A DNA stretch of 64,000 bases from Chondrosia reniformis (Eukaryota > Porifera > Demospongiae > Chondrillida > Chondrillidae). The translations under genes and the position numbers were made by a program. The notes beneath the pieces were generated by a model. It saw only the letters and a program-made list of their open reading frames with translations. It searched no databases and had not been told where the DNA came from. Below, piece after piece: positions 1 through 15,000 of the stretch. The stretch is taken from positions 8,246,001 to 8,310,000 of the forward strand of contig OX359190.1 in the NCBI GenBank assembly GCA_947172415.1. Direction: 5' to 3'. How positions within the stretch are numbered: position 1 is the stretch's first letter; each line of letters begins with the position of its first letter.

Positions 1-124
1 AGAAGAACAGGCACAGTCCTACATTGCTGAAAAGAAGTGAGCTTATACACTCTCATATTATGTTAATAGTTATGGACAACATCTACATTTCAGAATCCAA
101 AAAGAGAAAGATCAGATTGCCTGA
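1..124 (+). CDS. 3' end of an unknown gene (partial)
   Basis: The window opens inside a coding exon reading EEQAQSYIAEK. A donor GTGAGC follows position 36, an acceptor ends at 93, and the frame continues as KIQKEKDQIA to a stop at 122-124. The 57-bp intron and phase-consistent join support a terminal exon pair. If position 37 is not a donor, the first frame simply stops at 38-40. The residues are charged and coiled-coil-like; no family can be named from about 21 residues. A second open frame (94-193) through the same DNA is Lys/Arg-rich, so the exact 3' end is uncertain. Confidence 0.4.
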
Positions 125-1489
125 TGATGCTGTAATATCATCGAAAAGGCCGACAAGAAGCAACGCTACAGTACCAGGGTTTAGAGTAACTTAATGCCCT
201 ACAGGGAATATTTTGGATGATGATGTATATAGAACAGTGATCATGAACTACAAACTACATTCATGCTGTTCATTGTTAGAACTAAATATATATGATGTAC
301 ATGATGGTCACACTATAAATGGTGGTATGAATTATTTGTATTTATGGGCACATTGTGTATGCTAATTTTGTTCATAGAGTCAAAGTGAAAGGGTAAGACA
401 AAGGAGAACTTGAGGAAGGAAACACTGTGCATGAATATACTATTAAATATTAACGTTAACATTTTTGAAAATTTGCTTCATAATAATTACTAAACAAGTT
501 TCTATAGATTTATTAAAAATTGCTACAGTCACTTTCAGCTACTACATACAACTGCTATACTACTGCTATAGATACTACCTATATAGTGCTGTACAGCCAT
601 ATTTATGTAATTGTGATGTTGTACAATTTATTATAGTTTTGTGGGAAATGATTGCGCAATACACTTCCTTGAGTGTATTCCTCTTATAATGGCTAGTTCC
701 AATATATTTGCAAGCAACACCTCATAAATCACCAACGAAGCGATTTTTCGGTTATTTGCAGCCATTAATGCACGCTTTTCTAAATGCCAAAACATATACA
801 TTACGTTATTTTAATAAACATCACCATGCCTAGAAATGTTGCTAAGACAAGCAGTAAAAAATCAAAATTGTCCACGAACAGCTTCTTTCCTTTGTTCCTG
901 GATCCTCTCAGTCTCATGTTCCAAATTATCAATGTTCTACTTTCAGACTATGTAAATTACATATATATGCATTTTATGTCCTTGAGGTGGATTTTTACGC
1001 ACTTTTTGCGCGTGGGCGTGGTTTCGTTGAAAGGGCGCAAACGGTAACACGTTATACACCGTTGCGGACCAAGTGAAAACGATTTTTCTCTTCAAGTGTG
1101 GACCGTTACATTGCACGAATCGGGTAGGTAGGGCGAAGTGGTAAAATGATCGTCAGTTGCATTTTTTAATATTGGAGAAGCTGTGCCCGAACTGTTATAT
1201 CTAAAGCGATGAGTCAGTAATTTTGGACTTGACTGTATATAAACTATTTAACCTCTTTATGATGTCATTGTATTATTAATGATAATGATATTCATGTAGT
1301 TTCACTTTCACTTTCACTACTGAAACAGATTATTATCTGCAAAATACCATCAAAATTGGTCCAGCTGGTCTATATGAACTACAAGTGTCTATATGATATA
1401 AACGAGTTGTGCATCTATTTTCTTTTACATATATAGGCTAGAGAAACAGATATATTTAACCAAATACTTATCTTCTATTTTTCTTTAGT
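125..1489. other. intergenic region upstream of GGACT
   Basis: No convincing coding sequence. The strip at about 1000-1070 is locally GC-richer and contains GGGCGTGG-like sequence. A triple TTTCAC repeat lies at 1300-1317. Just before the GGACT start codon the sequence TTCTTTAG (1481-1488) looks like a splice acceptor, so a non-coding 5' exon may lie in this interval. Confidence 0.5.
1300..1317 (-). promoter_or_regulatory. IRF/ISRE-like triple GAAAGT motif
   Basis: Read on the minus strand this is three GTGAAA units in a row, which fits the GAAANNGAAA core bound by interferon regulatory factors in animals. It lies about 170 bp upstream of the GGACT start codon. It could equally be a chance 6-bp microsatellite. 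Confidence 0.25.
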
Positions 1490-2273
1490 ATGAGTAGGCT
1501 TTGGAGAGTGTTTGTGTACGGAACTCTTAAAAGGGGAGAACCCAACCATCATTTCTTGAAGAAGGAGAATGGTGTGGCTCGCTTTATGGGACTAGCAGAA
1601 TTGACTCAAAGATATCCGCTGGTGGTTGCCTCAAGACATAACATTCCTTTTCTCCTTGAAGTTCCCGGGCAAGGCAAGGTATGTATGTATAAAAGCAAGA
1701 GCATATATATTTAGTAACTAAAAAGCTTGTGGTTCCTTATCAACGGATTAGTACGTATGGGTACATTATAGAAAGAATTTGAATAATTATAAAGGACTGC
1801 TCCATATGCCATTTTTGCATGGTACATCATACTCAGAATTTGCTCTTACTATTCTGTATCATTCTGGTCTCGTGGGACCTGATTGGTTAGGATAAACCAC
1901 AAATTGTGTGTTGTTATCAAATCCATTTTGCTTGTAGTGTGTTAGTGGTGAAGTGTATGAAGTTGATGATGCAATGCTACATGTGCTGGACGAGCTAGAG
2001 GATCACCCAACCTTGTATGTAAGAAAGGAAGTTCCATGCAAGGTTACAGATGGGCCTAAGCAATGTGAGGCAGGACAACAGAATAAAGAAGAGCTAAAAG
2101 ATGATAAGGAAACTTTGTTAGAGTGTTACATTTATTTCCTTCGAAACCACAAGCAAGACTTGTTATCTTTAGACTTTCTAGAGGAGTACGCCCATAGCAA
2201 ACATGATACTTACTGTCCAAAGAAGGAGAGAGAACAGTACAACTTTTATCATGAAGTACAGGAAAGCAGTTAA
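1490..2273 (+). CDS. GGACT: gamma-glutamylamine cyclotransferase (AIG2/GGCT-like)
   Basis: Two exons, 1490-1678 and 1938-2273, joined in phase 0 (donor GTATGT, acceptor TTGTAG), giving 174 aa. The family opens gamma-glutamyl-epsilon-lysine and related gamma-glutamylamines, releasing 5-oxoproline during breakdown of transglutaminase crosslinks; it is a cytosolic enzyme. Visible hallmarks are the substrate-loop signature VYGTLKRG at residues 10-17 with PNHHF after it, the HNIP segment near residue 50, GEVYEVD at about residue 67, and LDELEDHP, where the family places its acidic catalytic region. Length is close to the usual 150-180 aa. An acidic Lys/Glu-rich insert around residues 100-115 is longer than in vertebrate forms. 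The start is the first ATG after an apparent 5'-UTR splice acceptor. Identification is confident. Confidence 0.93.
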
Positions 2274-3078
2274 CTTCTCCTTGAAAAGAGAAGCACACAC
2301 AAATTACTAAGCTAACTATTTGCTATATTTTGATTTAATTATAAAAATACTCTTATTTTAGTATAATATTAGTAGGACCTATAGACATGTTGCATTTTTT
2401 GGACTTTCTAGCTTAGCTGTCAATTATATAACATCAAACTGCTAATTTCAAATTACTCAATTATTATAAGGAATATGGAAGCAACATTCTGCATGGTAAA
2501 TTTACAATCAATTACCACATTTAGCTGACAGATATGGTGTAAATGATCATTCTTGTATCCATTTTTATTCTGATCTCTTTTTTGGTATTTCATTGCTTGA
2601 GGACAATATTCTGTTCTTCATTATGAATAAGCAACTTAATTAACTTGTACACAACACATACAAGAGACTCTAAGATTCTGTGGAATTCCTTATATATACA
2701 GGTGATATGTATATAAGATGGACGGTTCCTTGTGCTATATTATTATTATTAAAAGTATATTGTCTATGATACATTCCATTGTACATTCTGGTGGTTTTGA
2801 GCGGAAGTACCCAATACGACTAGAATTCATTACATCTAAACCTATAGTTACCCGAACTTGTGGATATATAGACAATTCACTTGTAAAACATAAACCTACA
2901 GTTGGAGAATTAACTCTTAAACAGGATATAAAGGGACGGCGGACGGTGTGAACGGCCGGTCATTCTTGATTTATGTATAATAGTGCATACCTTTGATTGA
3001 AAATGGCGACTAGTTTCTGGGAGTGCTGAAAGTCTAGACAAGGTTTGCAAAGGAGATCCAGAAAACGCAAGTATCAGA
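2274..3078. other. intergenic region between GGACT and the ANK-RING gene
   Basis: AT-rich and without a convincing gene. About 2930-3078 is GC-richer and probably holds the promoter and 5'UTR of the downstream gene. It includes a 9-codon upstream ORF (ATG at 3003, stop 3027-3029, reading MATSFWEC) out of frame with the main start. Confidence 0.45.
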
Positions 3079-6000
3079 ATGGAAAGGAATCCTCAACAAG
3101 CTGGTAGAAGGCGCCAAAAGCGTGTTCCGGTTATAGGACCGGGTCTACAGACTATTACGGCCATTCTCGAACACCAGTCCGTAAGTGTCGATCCAGACAG
3201 CAGATTGGACGAATACTTTGCGCTGAAGGTCAGTCTTTCAAATCCCTCACTGTGGAATAGTTTTGTTAGAGTCCTAATGCATCGGATCTGCTAGCTAGCA
3301 TCCGGGCGGGTTTGGATACCGAGAGACCCTAGGCATAGTGTCGGTCGAATGATGATTGTAGTGTTCTCCACAGAAGAAGTCTTATCCGAAATGGTCTAGA
3401 TAGCTATCTTTCTAATTAAAAATTTGATCAAATGTCCTATTTACGTATTCAAGAAGAGATACTATTATTTGACTACAGTTGTATTTTGTTATGTTGGGAA
3501 ATTTTCCCATTTTTGTTGGATAACTTTTTTCTTTGTTTCTGCAACAACACATTTTCAGTTTTAGAATAATTCGCAGTGATCTTACGTGTAAACTGTTACG
3601 TAGAACATTTTCTAAATTATAACATTATTAAGTGAGGAAACTGACTCAATCTTTTAATTTATGTATAGCACATTATTATCAACTCTCAGAATGTATATTT
3701 AAAGTCACTTATTAAAGTAACTTATTAACTTTTTAAACCTACTCATAGCTGTGTACAGCATTATTTTTAATCATATTGCTATGTGTATTTGTCTAGGTCA
3801 TTATGGTTTTGATAATTCCATGAGCATCAGCCATTTAAGAACATTTTGACCAATGGGTCAAATAGGTATAATGATGGATGTCTGTGTATGTAGTGTCCTC
3901 ATCAATATAACTGATGAAGATTAATGGCCCAAAACGTTCTAAATTTACCTGTTCACTAGGTATTTCTGATGCTCATTGAATCATCATAACCAATCAGTAT
4001 ACTTTATGCTATTCTGAGCTAGAAAAATGATATGTGATCAGCATAGAGTAATTTTAATATATAGTGAATTTTATTTGCTTGTATCAGTGGGAGCTTTCCT
4101 TGAAATATCCCTCCCTCTTGAGTAAAATCAAACTACCAATTTTTAACAGCAAACAAACATAATGAACTGTAGGTTACCCCCTCAAATATACTTTATTGTA
4201 CTTTATTGTAGCCATATGATACTTTCTAAAAGGAAAGATTTCTGCTGCTATATTGTTGTGTATTTAATATGGGAATATATGCACTTGATGATTTAGTTCT
4301 TTGGGCAGCCCGGGAAGAGATGGAGGGACCCCTTTTGAGCAGGTGGCCTGCCTCTGTAATATTGAGATATGCTACTGACTATAACTAGACCATCTGAACT
4401 TATATAGTAGATTTATGCATATGTAGTTTAACGGATGACCCCCATTACTGGGGATTTTTTGCTGAGGTCCAATTGAGTATTGACTGATTGATTGATTGAG
4501 TTCTTTGTTTTTTGTTAGGTCCACAAGATCTTGCCGAGTGCTGCTGATTTTAAGGGTTGTGAGGAAGGAGAGGGAAGGCGCACCAGCCTACCCATCACTC
4601 TGCAAGCCCTAATTGGCAAGGAGTACATCATAGGCCCAAAGATGACCATTATAGGAACGGGCCAAAATTGTGACATTATCTTTCCCTTAGAAAGTCAATT
4701 AAAACCTCAACACTTTAGAATGTCACTTCAAAATTATGAAGAGATTGATATTGAAAGCCTATTTCAACCAGCAAATGACTCTTCACCGCAGCCAAGTTAG
4801 ATTGCATTACATCAAAACAAGGAATTAATATGTACATATATGTTACATATCTATATTCCATTAAGTTGTTTTTGTACCTCTAGGATTGCCTTCTATTTAT
4901 CTGTGGCTTCTGAGATTTTAGTCATGTGCAATGCATTAATTCCAGGCACATTTAATTTTAAGAATGTAGCATATGCAGACGTATATGTATCTATTATATG
5001 TATTTTTCAAATGTTTTCTTCAAGTGATTTGCATCAAGTTACCTTATAGTTTAATTGATGCCGTCAAAAGTCTAGTTATATAGCATACTATTACTGCAAT
5101 GTGTCATTTTGGATTTTGTATGTAACTTATGTATGTAGGCAATACTCCAGAAATTCAAATTAATGAGGCAAAATTCAATGATGATACCAAATCTTGGGAG
5201 AAATCTCAGCAGACGCTTAGCAGTTCAAATGTTACGTTCTGTTTGGAGACTTGTCTTGGCGATGCTGACATTTTGTTGCTTGAAGATCTGGCTCAGTTGG
5301 ATTACTATGAGCCAGACAGAGAGCTTTCTGGAGAGAAGGTCTCAAAGGTACAAGTCTCCAAAAAGCAGACGTTTGCAACTAATCAGGTTTGTACTGCATA
5401 TATGCACATGAGTGTGAACTTGTAAGAGAATACATGAAGAGACCTATGAACTATATTGTTGCTTCTAAAACACAGAAGCCCCAGTACAAGGATTGCCCTC
5501 TACATTTAATAGGATACGTGTTCCACTGTGTATTCATTGAAATGACCACTAAATTCTTGGCTGGGAATGAGCGATTTCCACTTGTTTGGGAGATGCAACT
5601 CTGACTATTATACATACGTACTTGGTACAGTACATACTGTACATATGTGATAGAAGTAGTCACAGGAAGTTATTATGCTTGACCAACCAAAGTACAGACT
5701 CAGATCAGACTTTGGCCACTAGCTTGGTTGTTAAGGTATAATATCTCCCAGTGATTATTTCTATCACATCATAACCTTTGCACTGGACTAGTATTATCTA
5801 CATACGTACGTACCTACATACTAGTGTTATACGTATGTACAGTACACCTATTACACGACTACTTTGACACAAGTAAATTTATAGTTAATGGGTGATTTAC
5901 AGAAAAGTTAGCTATTTCCATGAATGTATAGAATATCATGAGGTTGGTCTAAATACGGCAGTCAATATTCCAGTAATAAAATCATTAACTCAGTATTTCA

Positions 6001-9000
6001 CACTGTATAATTGTGCAGAGTGCCACAGAGATGTATAGTATGTACACTACGTCTCTATGGTGCTATCTTTATCTGAAATTTTAATTTGCTGTTGTATATA
6101 CTAGATTGTATGGCAAATGATACCCATACCTCTGAGGAACGTTACCTCCCTAAAGGCTTTCTCTGCTGCCCGATCTGGAAGCTTTGAAAAGCTGAGGGAT
6201 CTCCTTGAACAACAGGTAAACAAGATGACTTTACGTATGTCTTAAGTAGTGGCTTCTATACGTAGCTTTGTGGTTTATGTCGGCCTGTTGCATAAAAATT
6301 ATTTTACTCGTATTCTCATTATTTTACTAATACGTTTATTTGTTTGTGATGTCTGCTTATTTGAGTGTTTCATTTCAATGATTAGTTGGTAATTAGATGG
6401 GTCACTGATGAAGGATATAATTCCCAGAAACAGCTGTCTAGTCCAGTGATTTGAGCAAGTAAATAAATAGCATGAAAACTGTATCTTCATCCAAAGCTCT
6501 TTCGGCTTTCCATAACAAATAAGCATAACAATGCCTTCTTGAGATAAAGAGCCTTTGTAATCATAATAGTTAGTGTAGAAAGAAGCCATTTTTAATCAAG
6601 TGTTGTATTTACTCTCATTATTGTTACAGTATGGCCAACGTTTGCACTCAGACACTTGTACAATGCAGCGAGTAGTATCTACATACGTACGTATGTGGTA
6701 TTGGCCTCTATATATACGTACAATATTTGCCTCTTTTAACCAATTAAATCACCACTTTTGAAATGAGCTGCTAACATAGAGGTCACCAAATGACTCGCAG
6801 TTACAATGCAACTTAGTAGCAGAGTACTGATAGGTTAAACAGATATCTGTTGGTACAGTTTACAGCAAGCAATTCTTTTATACGTTCTCTCTTATTTACA
6901 TGATTTCGAAAATAAGAGGGCGTTGATGCATGTACGTAATTGTATTTGATATCGAGTTATGAGTGTGGCTTCATTTTCAATTTCATCATTACGTGGTCAT
7001 CATTTTCTGGTATACTATGCATTCATTCTCCATCCAAATAGCATAGCAGCTAGAGAAACAAACTCATTTAGTAATATTTGAGTTTTTATGCTGCTATCTG
7101 TGTATATGGTTAATGAATATTTGCATGAATAATCAAACACACCATTTTTCTTACATGCTACATCTACTTCAGAGTAAAGGCCTATAGGGAAATAAACCTG
7201 GATACAAGAGTTTTCCCCTTCTTCTCTTCTCGCCAGGCAGCTGTTCCTGGGAATTCCATCCTTTATCAATGACCCTGGGAATCTCTGTCTTCTTGCAAGC
7301 TTTTTGCTGCATGGAATAATTTACCTTCTGTCATTTTAACTGTTCAGAGAGAAGTGACTGACCAGGAGGAGAATAAACTCAACATTTTTGACATCAACCG
7401 AGAGGAGAGACAGGGACACGAGCAGGATTCTGCTGCTTGGCAAGTAGATCCTCTCTCCAAGTACAATATTCTGCTTCATGTAGCTGTTGCCAGAGCAGAC
7501 CTTCCTATGGTGCAGCTGTTGCTAAGCAACAGAGCAGATGTGAGTACAACACTGAGTCATTTTCTAGGAAATCCTACATTTTAGATCAACAGTCAGTTAC
7601 ATCTTGTAAACAACTCCTTTTAAGGCATTCACAGGAAGTTTATAGTGTGGACCTCGTCTAGTTGTGATAATTCCCTACTGTGGTTGAGTAAACAGGGAAA
7701 ATTTAGTGTGTAATAGGGTATTTGACTGGGGAATCTGATGACTTAATGCTTGTACGTACATGTCATTCTGCTCCTGTACTGTAAATAACCAGCTGCTAGT
7801 TCTATTGCCTTTTGTCACAGTTTAACAGTGTAACTGACCATAGATATTGATCTATAGATTTTGTGGACAATAATGAATAGCACTGCATCAATGTCTGGGA
7901 AACCTACACATTAGAAAATGGACACCAAATGTACATACGTACACAGTTACAATTCTTAAACCAAGCCCCCTTTAAAGGTCTTCAAGGAAGTTCCTCATTT
8001 GAACAATCAGCCAGGCATATAATGTATTTTCTTGAATGACATTACTATATACGTAGATGAAATCAAATGTTTTCATTGCACAACTAATGGGGTTAGGTAC
8101 ATGCCATGTGTAGCAGACAGTAAGGGCTAAAAACATACATACATAGTATGTATTACTGTATGTATATGTATATGTGTATATATTATATGTATTACTGAGT
8201 AGCTGAGAAATTCCATTTCATCAGATTCCATTGTTAAGGGTTACACAAACATAGTACTATACCTATGCTGTGTTCTTGGGTTTTCCCCTTAAGGTTAATG
8301 ACTTGGGCATGACTGAACTTCCTTCACTACATGGTTTTTAATTTTGAATAGCCAGCTGTTGAAATTACTCCTTATTTCAATAAAAATCATTTCTTTTTGG
8401 TATTAATCCTAACTGCATCATTAATCTACAGATTTAGGTGATCAGCTAAGTAGTGAAATGTTTGTGCATTTTTACTGTTGTTCAGGAAATTCTTGTTAAA
8501 ATATTTTAGTAGTTAGTTCAAATCATGAAAATTTCCCATTTTTCAAACAATTGAGTGCATATGTATATAAAGTTTATATCATACAAATACTCCTGCATAA
8601 AAATTTCCTCAAGTTACAAAATGTCACAAATAATCTAAATGACCATTTTCCTACGTAATAATTAACATACGTAAGACTGATGATACGTACTTAGGGTACG
8701 TATGTTTAGTATGGGAGAATTTGTGATTTATTGTTGACAGGAGGTTTGGTATTGTGAGTGAACAGCATGTTTATGTAATTTCCTACTTGTTTAGCCAAAC
8801 AAAGTTGGAGGATCACATCAAAGAAGTGCTCTTCACATAGCTGTCGAGCTCGGCTTAACTGAAATATTGATTTGTCTGCTTCAACATGGCGGAGACATTG
8901 AAATAAAGGACATTAACCACCTGCCACCAATAGCCCTTGCAAGGTCACATGAAATCCGCCGCCTCCTCTTGTACTCTGCTCTCCTGTGTTCAGCCACCGT

Positions 9001-12000
9001 TGACAACAGGATTGAAGAGATCAAGCAGTGCTTTGACCAACTGGCTCTGCCCCCCAATGTGTTGGGACTACGACACAAGAGTGCGCTTCATTTAGCAGCT
9101 ATCGAAGGTTACTCTGAGATCTGTCAACTCATGTTGGACCGAGGGGTACGTAAGTAGAAGAAGCTTTTATTCCCTCCCAAGGTTGAGCAGTATTGATGCA
9201 AAAGGCCTATTTAGACCCTATTAGATGGCTATATATGTATTCACTGGAGAACTTGTTGGTGTTAGGTTGTGGTTTTTGATTAGAGTAAGACCTGTGTTAG
9301 TGGTCATCTGAATCAATAGAGTGGTCACCTTCAAATTACAGACTGTTTATAAAGTCCCCCTCCCCCCCCTCAAAATCATATATATGTATATGTAATGAGC
9401 CATACATAATGTTTTCTGTAATGCAGCCACCTCTATAATAGGCCAAGTTTAGCTGGCCCCAAGCTGTTTTTTTTTTTTCAAATTTAACTGTATATCACCT
9501 GGAGTAAACAATCTGTCTGTCTTTGTAGGCTGACATTAACCTGCTTGGTGGCTCTCAAAAACGAGCTCCCTTGCACTATGCGACCGCTTATAATCACTTT
9601 GATATTGTGCAGCTGCTCCTCAGCAGAGGGGCCAGAGTGGACTTGAAGGACAATGAGGGAAATACCCCAATTAATCTCTGTACAAAGAGGGAAATATTAC
9701 ACCTGTTCTCAAATCAAGTAAGTTTTTTATTCAAATCAAGATTAATAAACAGTGATGTGATGCTTTTATGGTTTATTGTTGTGTAGCACCTTAAAAATGT
9801 AACTTTGCATAAAAATGTAAGTGTAAGTATGATCTGAGAAGGTTTAGTCATACGTACATCTCAAACTCAAAGACATAGGCAGAACATAGACAATCTTCCA
9901 TTAGACAATCTAAACCATCGTTTGTGTTTACAGCTAGTATGTACATTTGGAATGTAATAAATACATTCTGGCAGACATCCAGTCCATGGGCTACAACTCA
10001 TTTACCATGGCAATGATTGATTTCAATGATGCAATGCAACTGATCAATGAATACTATTAGCTTTGTAGTTGATATGCACTGCATGGCTTAGTGTAAAAAG
10101 TGATTCAGGCAATAATCAGAACTGTTCATTATGCCATGTCGCAGGAAAAACATTAGTGATCTGGATATGTATGTGTATATACGTATATACGTATATACCC
10201 CGTTGCCATGGGGGTATATTGTTAATGTGTCTATACTGTACAGATTCCACTCTGTAGTGATTTGTAAAGTTAACGATAGGATTATCCTCTTTTCCAGGCA
10301 ACCCCTTCGTTATGTGATGTGGTACAGTCAGGAGATATTGATGCAGCTGAAGAGCTTTTGAGATGTAACAAGAATGTAGAAGAATACATAGACCAAAGAA
10401 ATAGCCAGTTAAATACCCCTTTACACATAGCCTGCCAGAGGGGACAGTTGTAAGTGTTGAAATTCACTTTTGAGGTTGGGTTTCCTTTGATTATCTACTA
10501 TACATTTTCCTATGGCTTTGAGTGTAACATAGATCTGGCTTTATGAGTGTTTGATGCTACACAGTTCTTGTTGTAATAGTTAATGTAATGTGTATGACTT
10601 ACATACCAAAGAGCCAAGGATTCACAGATCAAAGATAAAGAAAAAGACAAAGACTTCCAGGATCACTGATGAAGGGTGGAATTCCCAGAAACTGCTGTCT
10701 GACCCAGTGGAGAAGAAGATGAAAGAAGGGTGACCCAGTGGAGAAGAAGATGAAAGAAGGGGAAAGAGGGAACAAAAGACTCCTGTATCCTCATCCAAAG
10801 CTCTCTTCAGGTTTAGTTCCCCTATAGGCTCTTTTACAGAATAGGCATATAGCATGTAGGAAAATGGTATCTTAGATTTTTCATGCATAGTTACATATGG
10901 TACTAGTCAGACCCCTAGGGTGCATGAAGGCAGGTAAGGGTTGAAGAGGTTACCGTTAGATCCTGAGCGGTTAGGGCCGACTGTCAGGCCATACTCTACA
11001 ACCATTGTCTCACTACTGTATACGTATATTATGTGTACTTATGAGGGGTATATTGCTAATTGCCATTGAAGAAGGTAGCTGGATAGCTGTTGAAATGTTT
11101 TATTTAATATACTTTATGAATTAGTAAGTATATGTTAATCATAAAAAAGGTAACTTTCCATACTTTGACAACAGTGTTAAAAGAAGATCAATTAGTAGAA
11201 GATTGGAATACTTGTATTTATATATAATGGATCAAGTAATAGTAAATAATTGTAATAAATGGGGAGTTATAGCTCTTTGATAAAGTATATAGTTGTTTTG
11301 GTCAATTTTTAATTACTGTAGCAGATCCCTTAATGTATTCCAAGCAGGATCACAGAAACTCACGACATTACCTTAAGAAACATTTAAACACCATTTCCTA
11401 TATACGTACGTATGTACACACTACAACCATTCTACGATAAAGGCCTATAGGGAACTAAACCTAACATGAGCTTTGGATGAGGATACAAGAGTCTTCTCTT
11501 TCTTCTTCTGCTCCATTGGCCACATATACTATGTATTAATAAATGATTCCAGCATGCAAACATACCAATCATGTTCTTTTTGTTTGTGTATATAGAGGGA
11601 TGGTTAAGCTACTCAAGGAGTTTGATGTCAACGTCAATGTTATTGGAGGACCAGACCAGCTGCCAGCAATTTGTATAGCAGCCAGAGAAGGTACAGAAAT
11701 GCATTTATTCACAATTATTGGTCTAACTGTCTCTTGTTGACTGAACCAGTAACCTTAATCAAGGAGCAGTGGAGGTCTTTTCTCTTAAACTCTAACTTTT
11801 GTATTTTTTCTTGTAGGCTATGCTGAAATTGTTGAATTTTTAATTGCCATGGGTGCTGACACTGAAGTAAGAAGAAAATGCTCCCTTTTATGTGCATGCT
11901 TTAGTGTGTATAATATCATGTTCATGTACAAATACGTATATGAATATACGTACTGCAGGGTGAAAGCAGTGACGGCCATTTCTCTGTAAGGTCTATTGTG

Positions 12001-15000
12001 GAAGACTTGCTGGACAAGTGTGACAAAGAGCTACAGGAAATACGATTTAAAGGAAGACCATCAGTAAGTTGGTCCTCACTGCTTGTATCAAGTAATTCTT
12101 CACAATTACATTCATGATCAAGCATCAAAACGAAATATGAAGTTGTTAAGTTTAATATTGCAGAATTTAATTCTATATAACTGACTATGACATGCTTCAA
12201 TGTAGTAGAACTACTGTGTCTGTGCTTACTTAAATTCTCTCCCTCTCCACTCTAGTCTCACTTGAACCCACAGTACTATTCTAGACTGGTAGGTGATACC
12301 TAATTAATCTCATTACCCAATAAACATTATTTGTACTCTTTAGCTATGTATTTATATTTGATGGGACCCTTGTAAAATAGCCAACTACCTGGTTAATGGG
12401 CCCACCCATGTATAATAGAATTGATTGAGTGTCTGTATGTTTTGTATTAATGTATTCTGAGGCATACGTATAGCCCCTTACGTAACACTAATACTAGTTG
12501 TATTTACTAAACTCTAATTTGAGGGGAGGAGCTAGTGCTAACCATGGTCAAGCCCCTTCCTGAAGTCGATACATTTGTATGTAATCTAATTTAGTGCTTA
12601 TGTAATCAATCACCTCAAATCAGCAACATTTGTGCATGCCCAGAATACCATAACCAATCAGGTCACGCCTTCACCACCGTATCTTACCACAAGGCGCATA
12701 ATAAGCCCTGCCCAGTTTGGTCTAGTTGACCATAGCAATGTTACCTGTATATACGTATGTGCATTTATTTTAAAAGGTGACAGGGGGTGCCCCTGTCCTT
12801 ATAGAAAATCAAACTGCCATTTTTAATAGCAAGCAAAATATATTACTGGGTTGCCCATCAAACTTTTCTATATTCTATTTTGCTCCCCTTCCTCCTGCTT
12901 GGGGTACTTTCTAAAAAGACCCTGCTATTAAAGCTATACTATATACCCACTGCATCCCTGCACTACAGAAATCTATGACTTCACTGTCACCCCAAATTGC
13001 AATTGAGAAATGTGAAGAGAAAGTGGACACGATCCGAGCTGTTTATGACCTGCTGTTTACACCTGCAGAAAGACTTTTGAGAGCTTTTCAAGAGAACAAC
13101 AGCAAAGTTTTCCGGTAGGCAAATCATAACTGTACCTGTCCATGTACATGTTCCACAAGGGAGTCCGTGAATGTTGTAAGTGCTAATGTATATATTATTT
13201 TACTATGAACGACTGATTAGAGGCTATAATACCACTGCACATTCATCCAATTGATGCTGGTACATATGTAATACTGTTAAGAGATTAGTAAGAGTATTTA
13301 GAAATACACTCCTGTAGGTACACAGTTTAATGGTTTCTGTCTGGTATCTAGGGAACGGCTTCACGATTACCAAAAGGACTTGTCTGTGGAGATGCTAGTA
13401 TTACCTCAGTATGGAATCTCTCTATTGGCCTACCTTTGTGAAATGGTAGTTGTAATGCATTGTCTTAAAACATAGTCAAAATGGCCCTTTGTGTAATGTC
13501 TTAACTTACCTTTTAATGTGCTGTATATTTTTAAGATAATGTCAATTAAATGTCAAGAAACATGTCTAATGTTAGATCTGTTTAGTCTTTCTCATTATTT
13601 GAAAATGCCAGCATTTGAATCAGTCTCCATCTAATATTTCTTTTCAAAGTATGTCCATGATGTAGTATCAACTGTGTTTCTTATATAGGGTGAGCGTGAT
13701 TATGTCAAGTGGATGCTTCAGTGTGGTGCAAAGGTATTCATTTACGGTGTCTACTTATACTTTCATATATACTACTAAGTTACTGCATGTTACAAATTCT
13801 TTTGGTCTACTATTGTGTACGTAGATTCCGGATTCTGGTGCTTCTGAGGAGCTACCACTTCATATAGCTGCAGACAGGAGCTACCTCTCCATCTGTGAAC
13901 TATTGCTGGCTGCAAACGTTGATGTGAATATCAGAAGTAGTGACACCCTCACTACAGCCCTGCATGAGGCAGCCATGAATGACAATCTGCCTATTATCAA
14001 ACTGCTCATTAAATATCATGCAAAAAAGGATATCACCAACATTCATGGGGAAACTCCCTTTGACCTCTCACGGAATAAAGAATGTAGAAAGTAAATGTGT
14101 AATTAATAGGGATCAACTCTTTGATATATTAATGATTCTATATGAACATGATTTTAGATAAATAGGAAAGAAAGATAAAATAAGTGCTGCCTTACTGTGT
14201 ACACCACTTATATGCATTGAGCTAAACCACCTAATAAAGTTTCATAATCCTCCCTCTCGCTATGCATTTTTGACAAATCATTTAATCCGGTAATATGTAG
14301 ATCTGCCTATAGATCAATGTGATATGTTGCCAAGTTACTAAACCATTGCGTGACAACAAAATGGTTTGTAATACTTTACCTTTCATTGCTTTAAAACCCT
14401 CTTCACACTCTCACAGACAAACTCTTCATGTGTCTTACGTAATTAACACCTTATTCAACTTTTTGGCATATATAAGACCCCTAGATTTAGCATAGAGAGT
14501 CAAGGGTTCAGAAAAGATCAAGATCAAAAAAAGATTCCTAGGGTCACTGATTAAGGATGGAATTCCCAGAAACAGCTATCTGGCCCAGTGGAGAAGAAGA
14601 AGAAAGGAAAGAAAAGTCTCCAGAACCTGTATCTTCATCCAAAGCTTTCTCCAAGTTTAGTTCCCCATAGGCATGTTACAGAATAGGCATAGCATGTAGG
14701 AAAATGCTGTATTAGATTTTGCATGGTATCTTCATGGCCTGTTGTCATCTTATTGTATAATTACATTCTGTGGTAATGTTTCTGTTCCCTGTTACATTTC
14801 TTGGCTTCATGCTAATCTCTCTATTTATGGTCTTGTAAACAGGATTCTGGCTCACGGTGCCCAAGAACTTCTAGTTGCCTGTAGTAATGGTGACATTGAG
14901 ATGTTGGACACTCTGAGAATGCGAGGATATGATCCAATCACGCAAACATTTCTACACAATTGGACTACACTGCATGAGGCCTGTCAGTGGGGACATCTGA

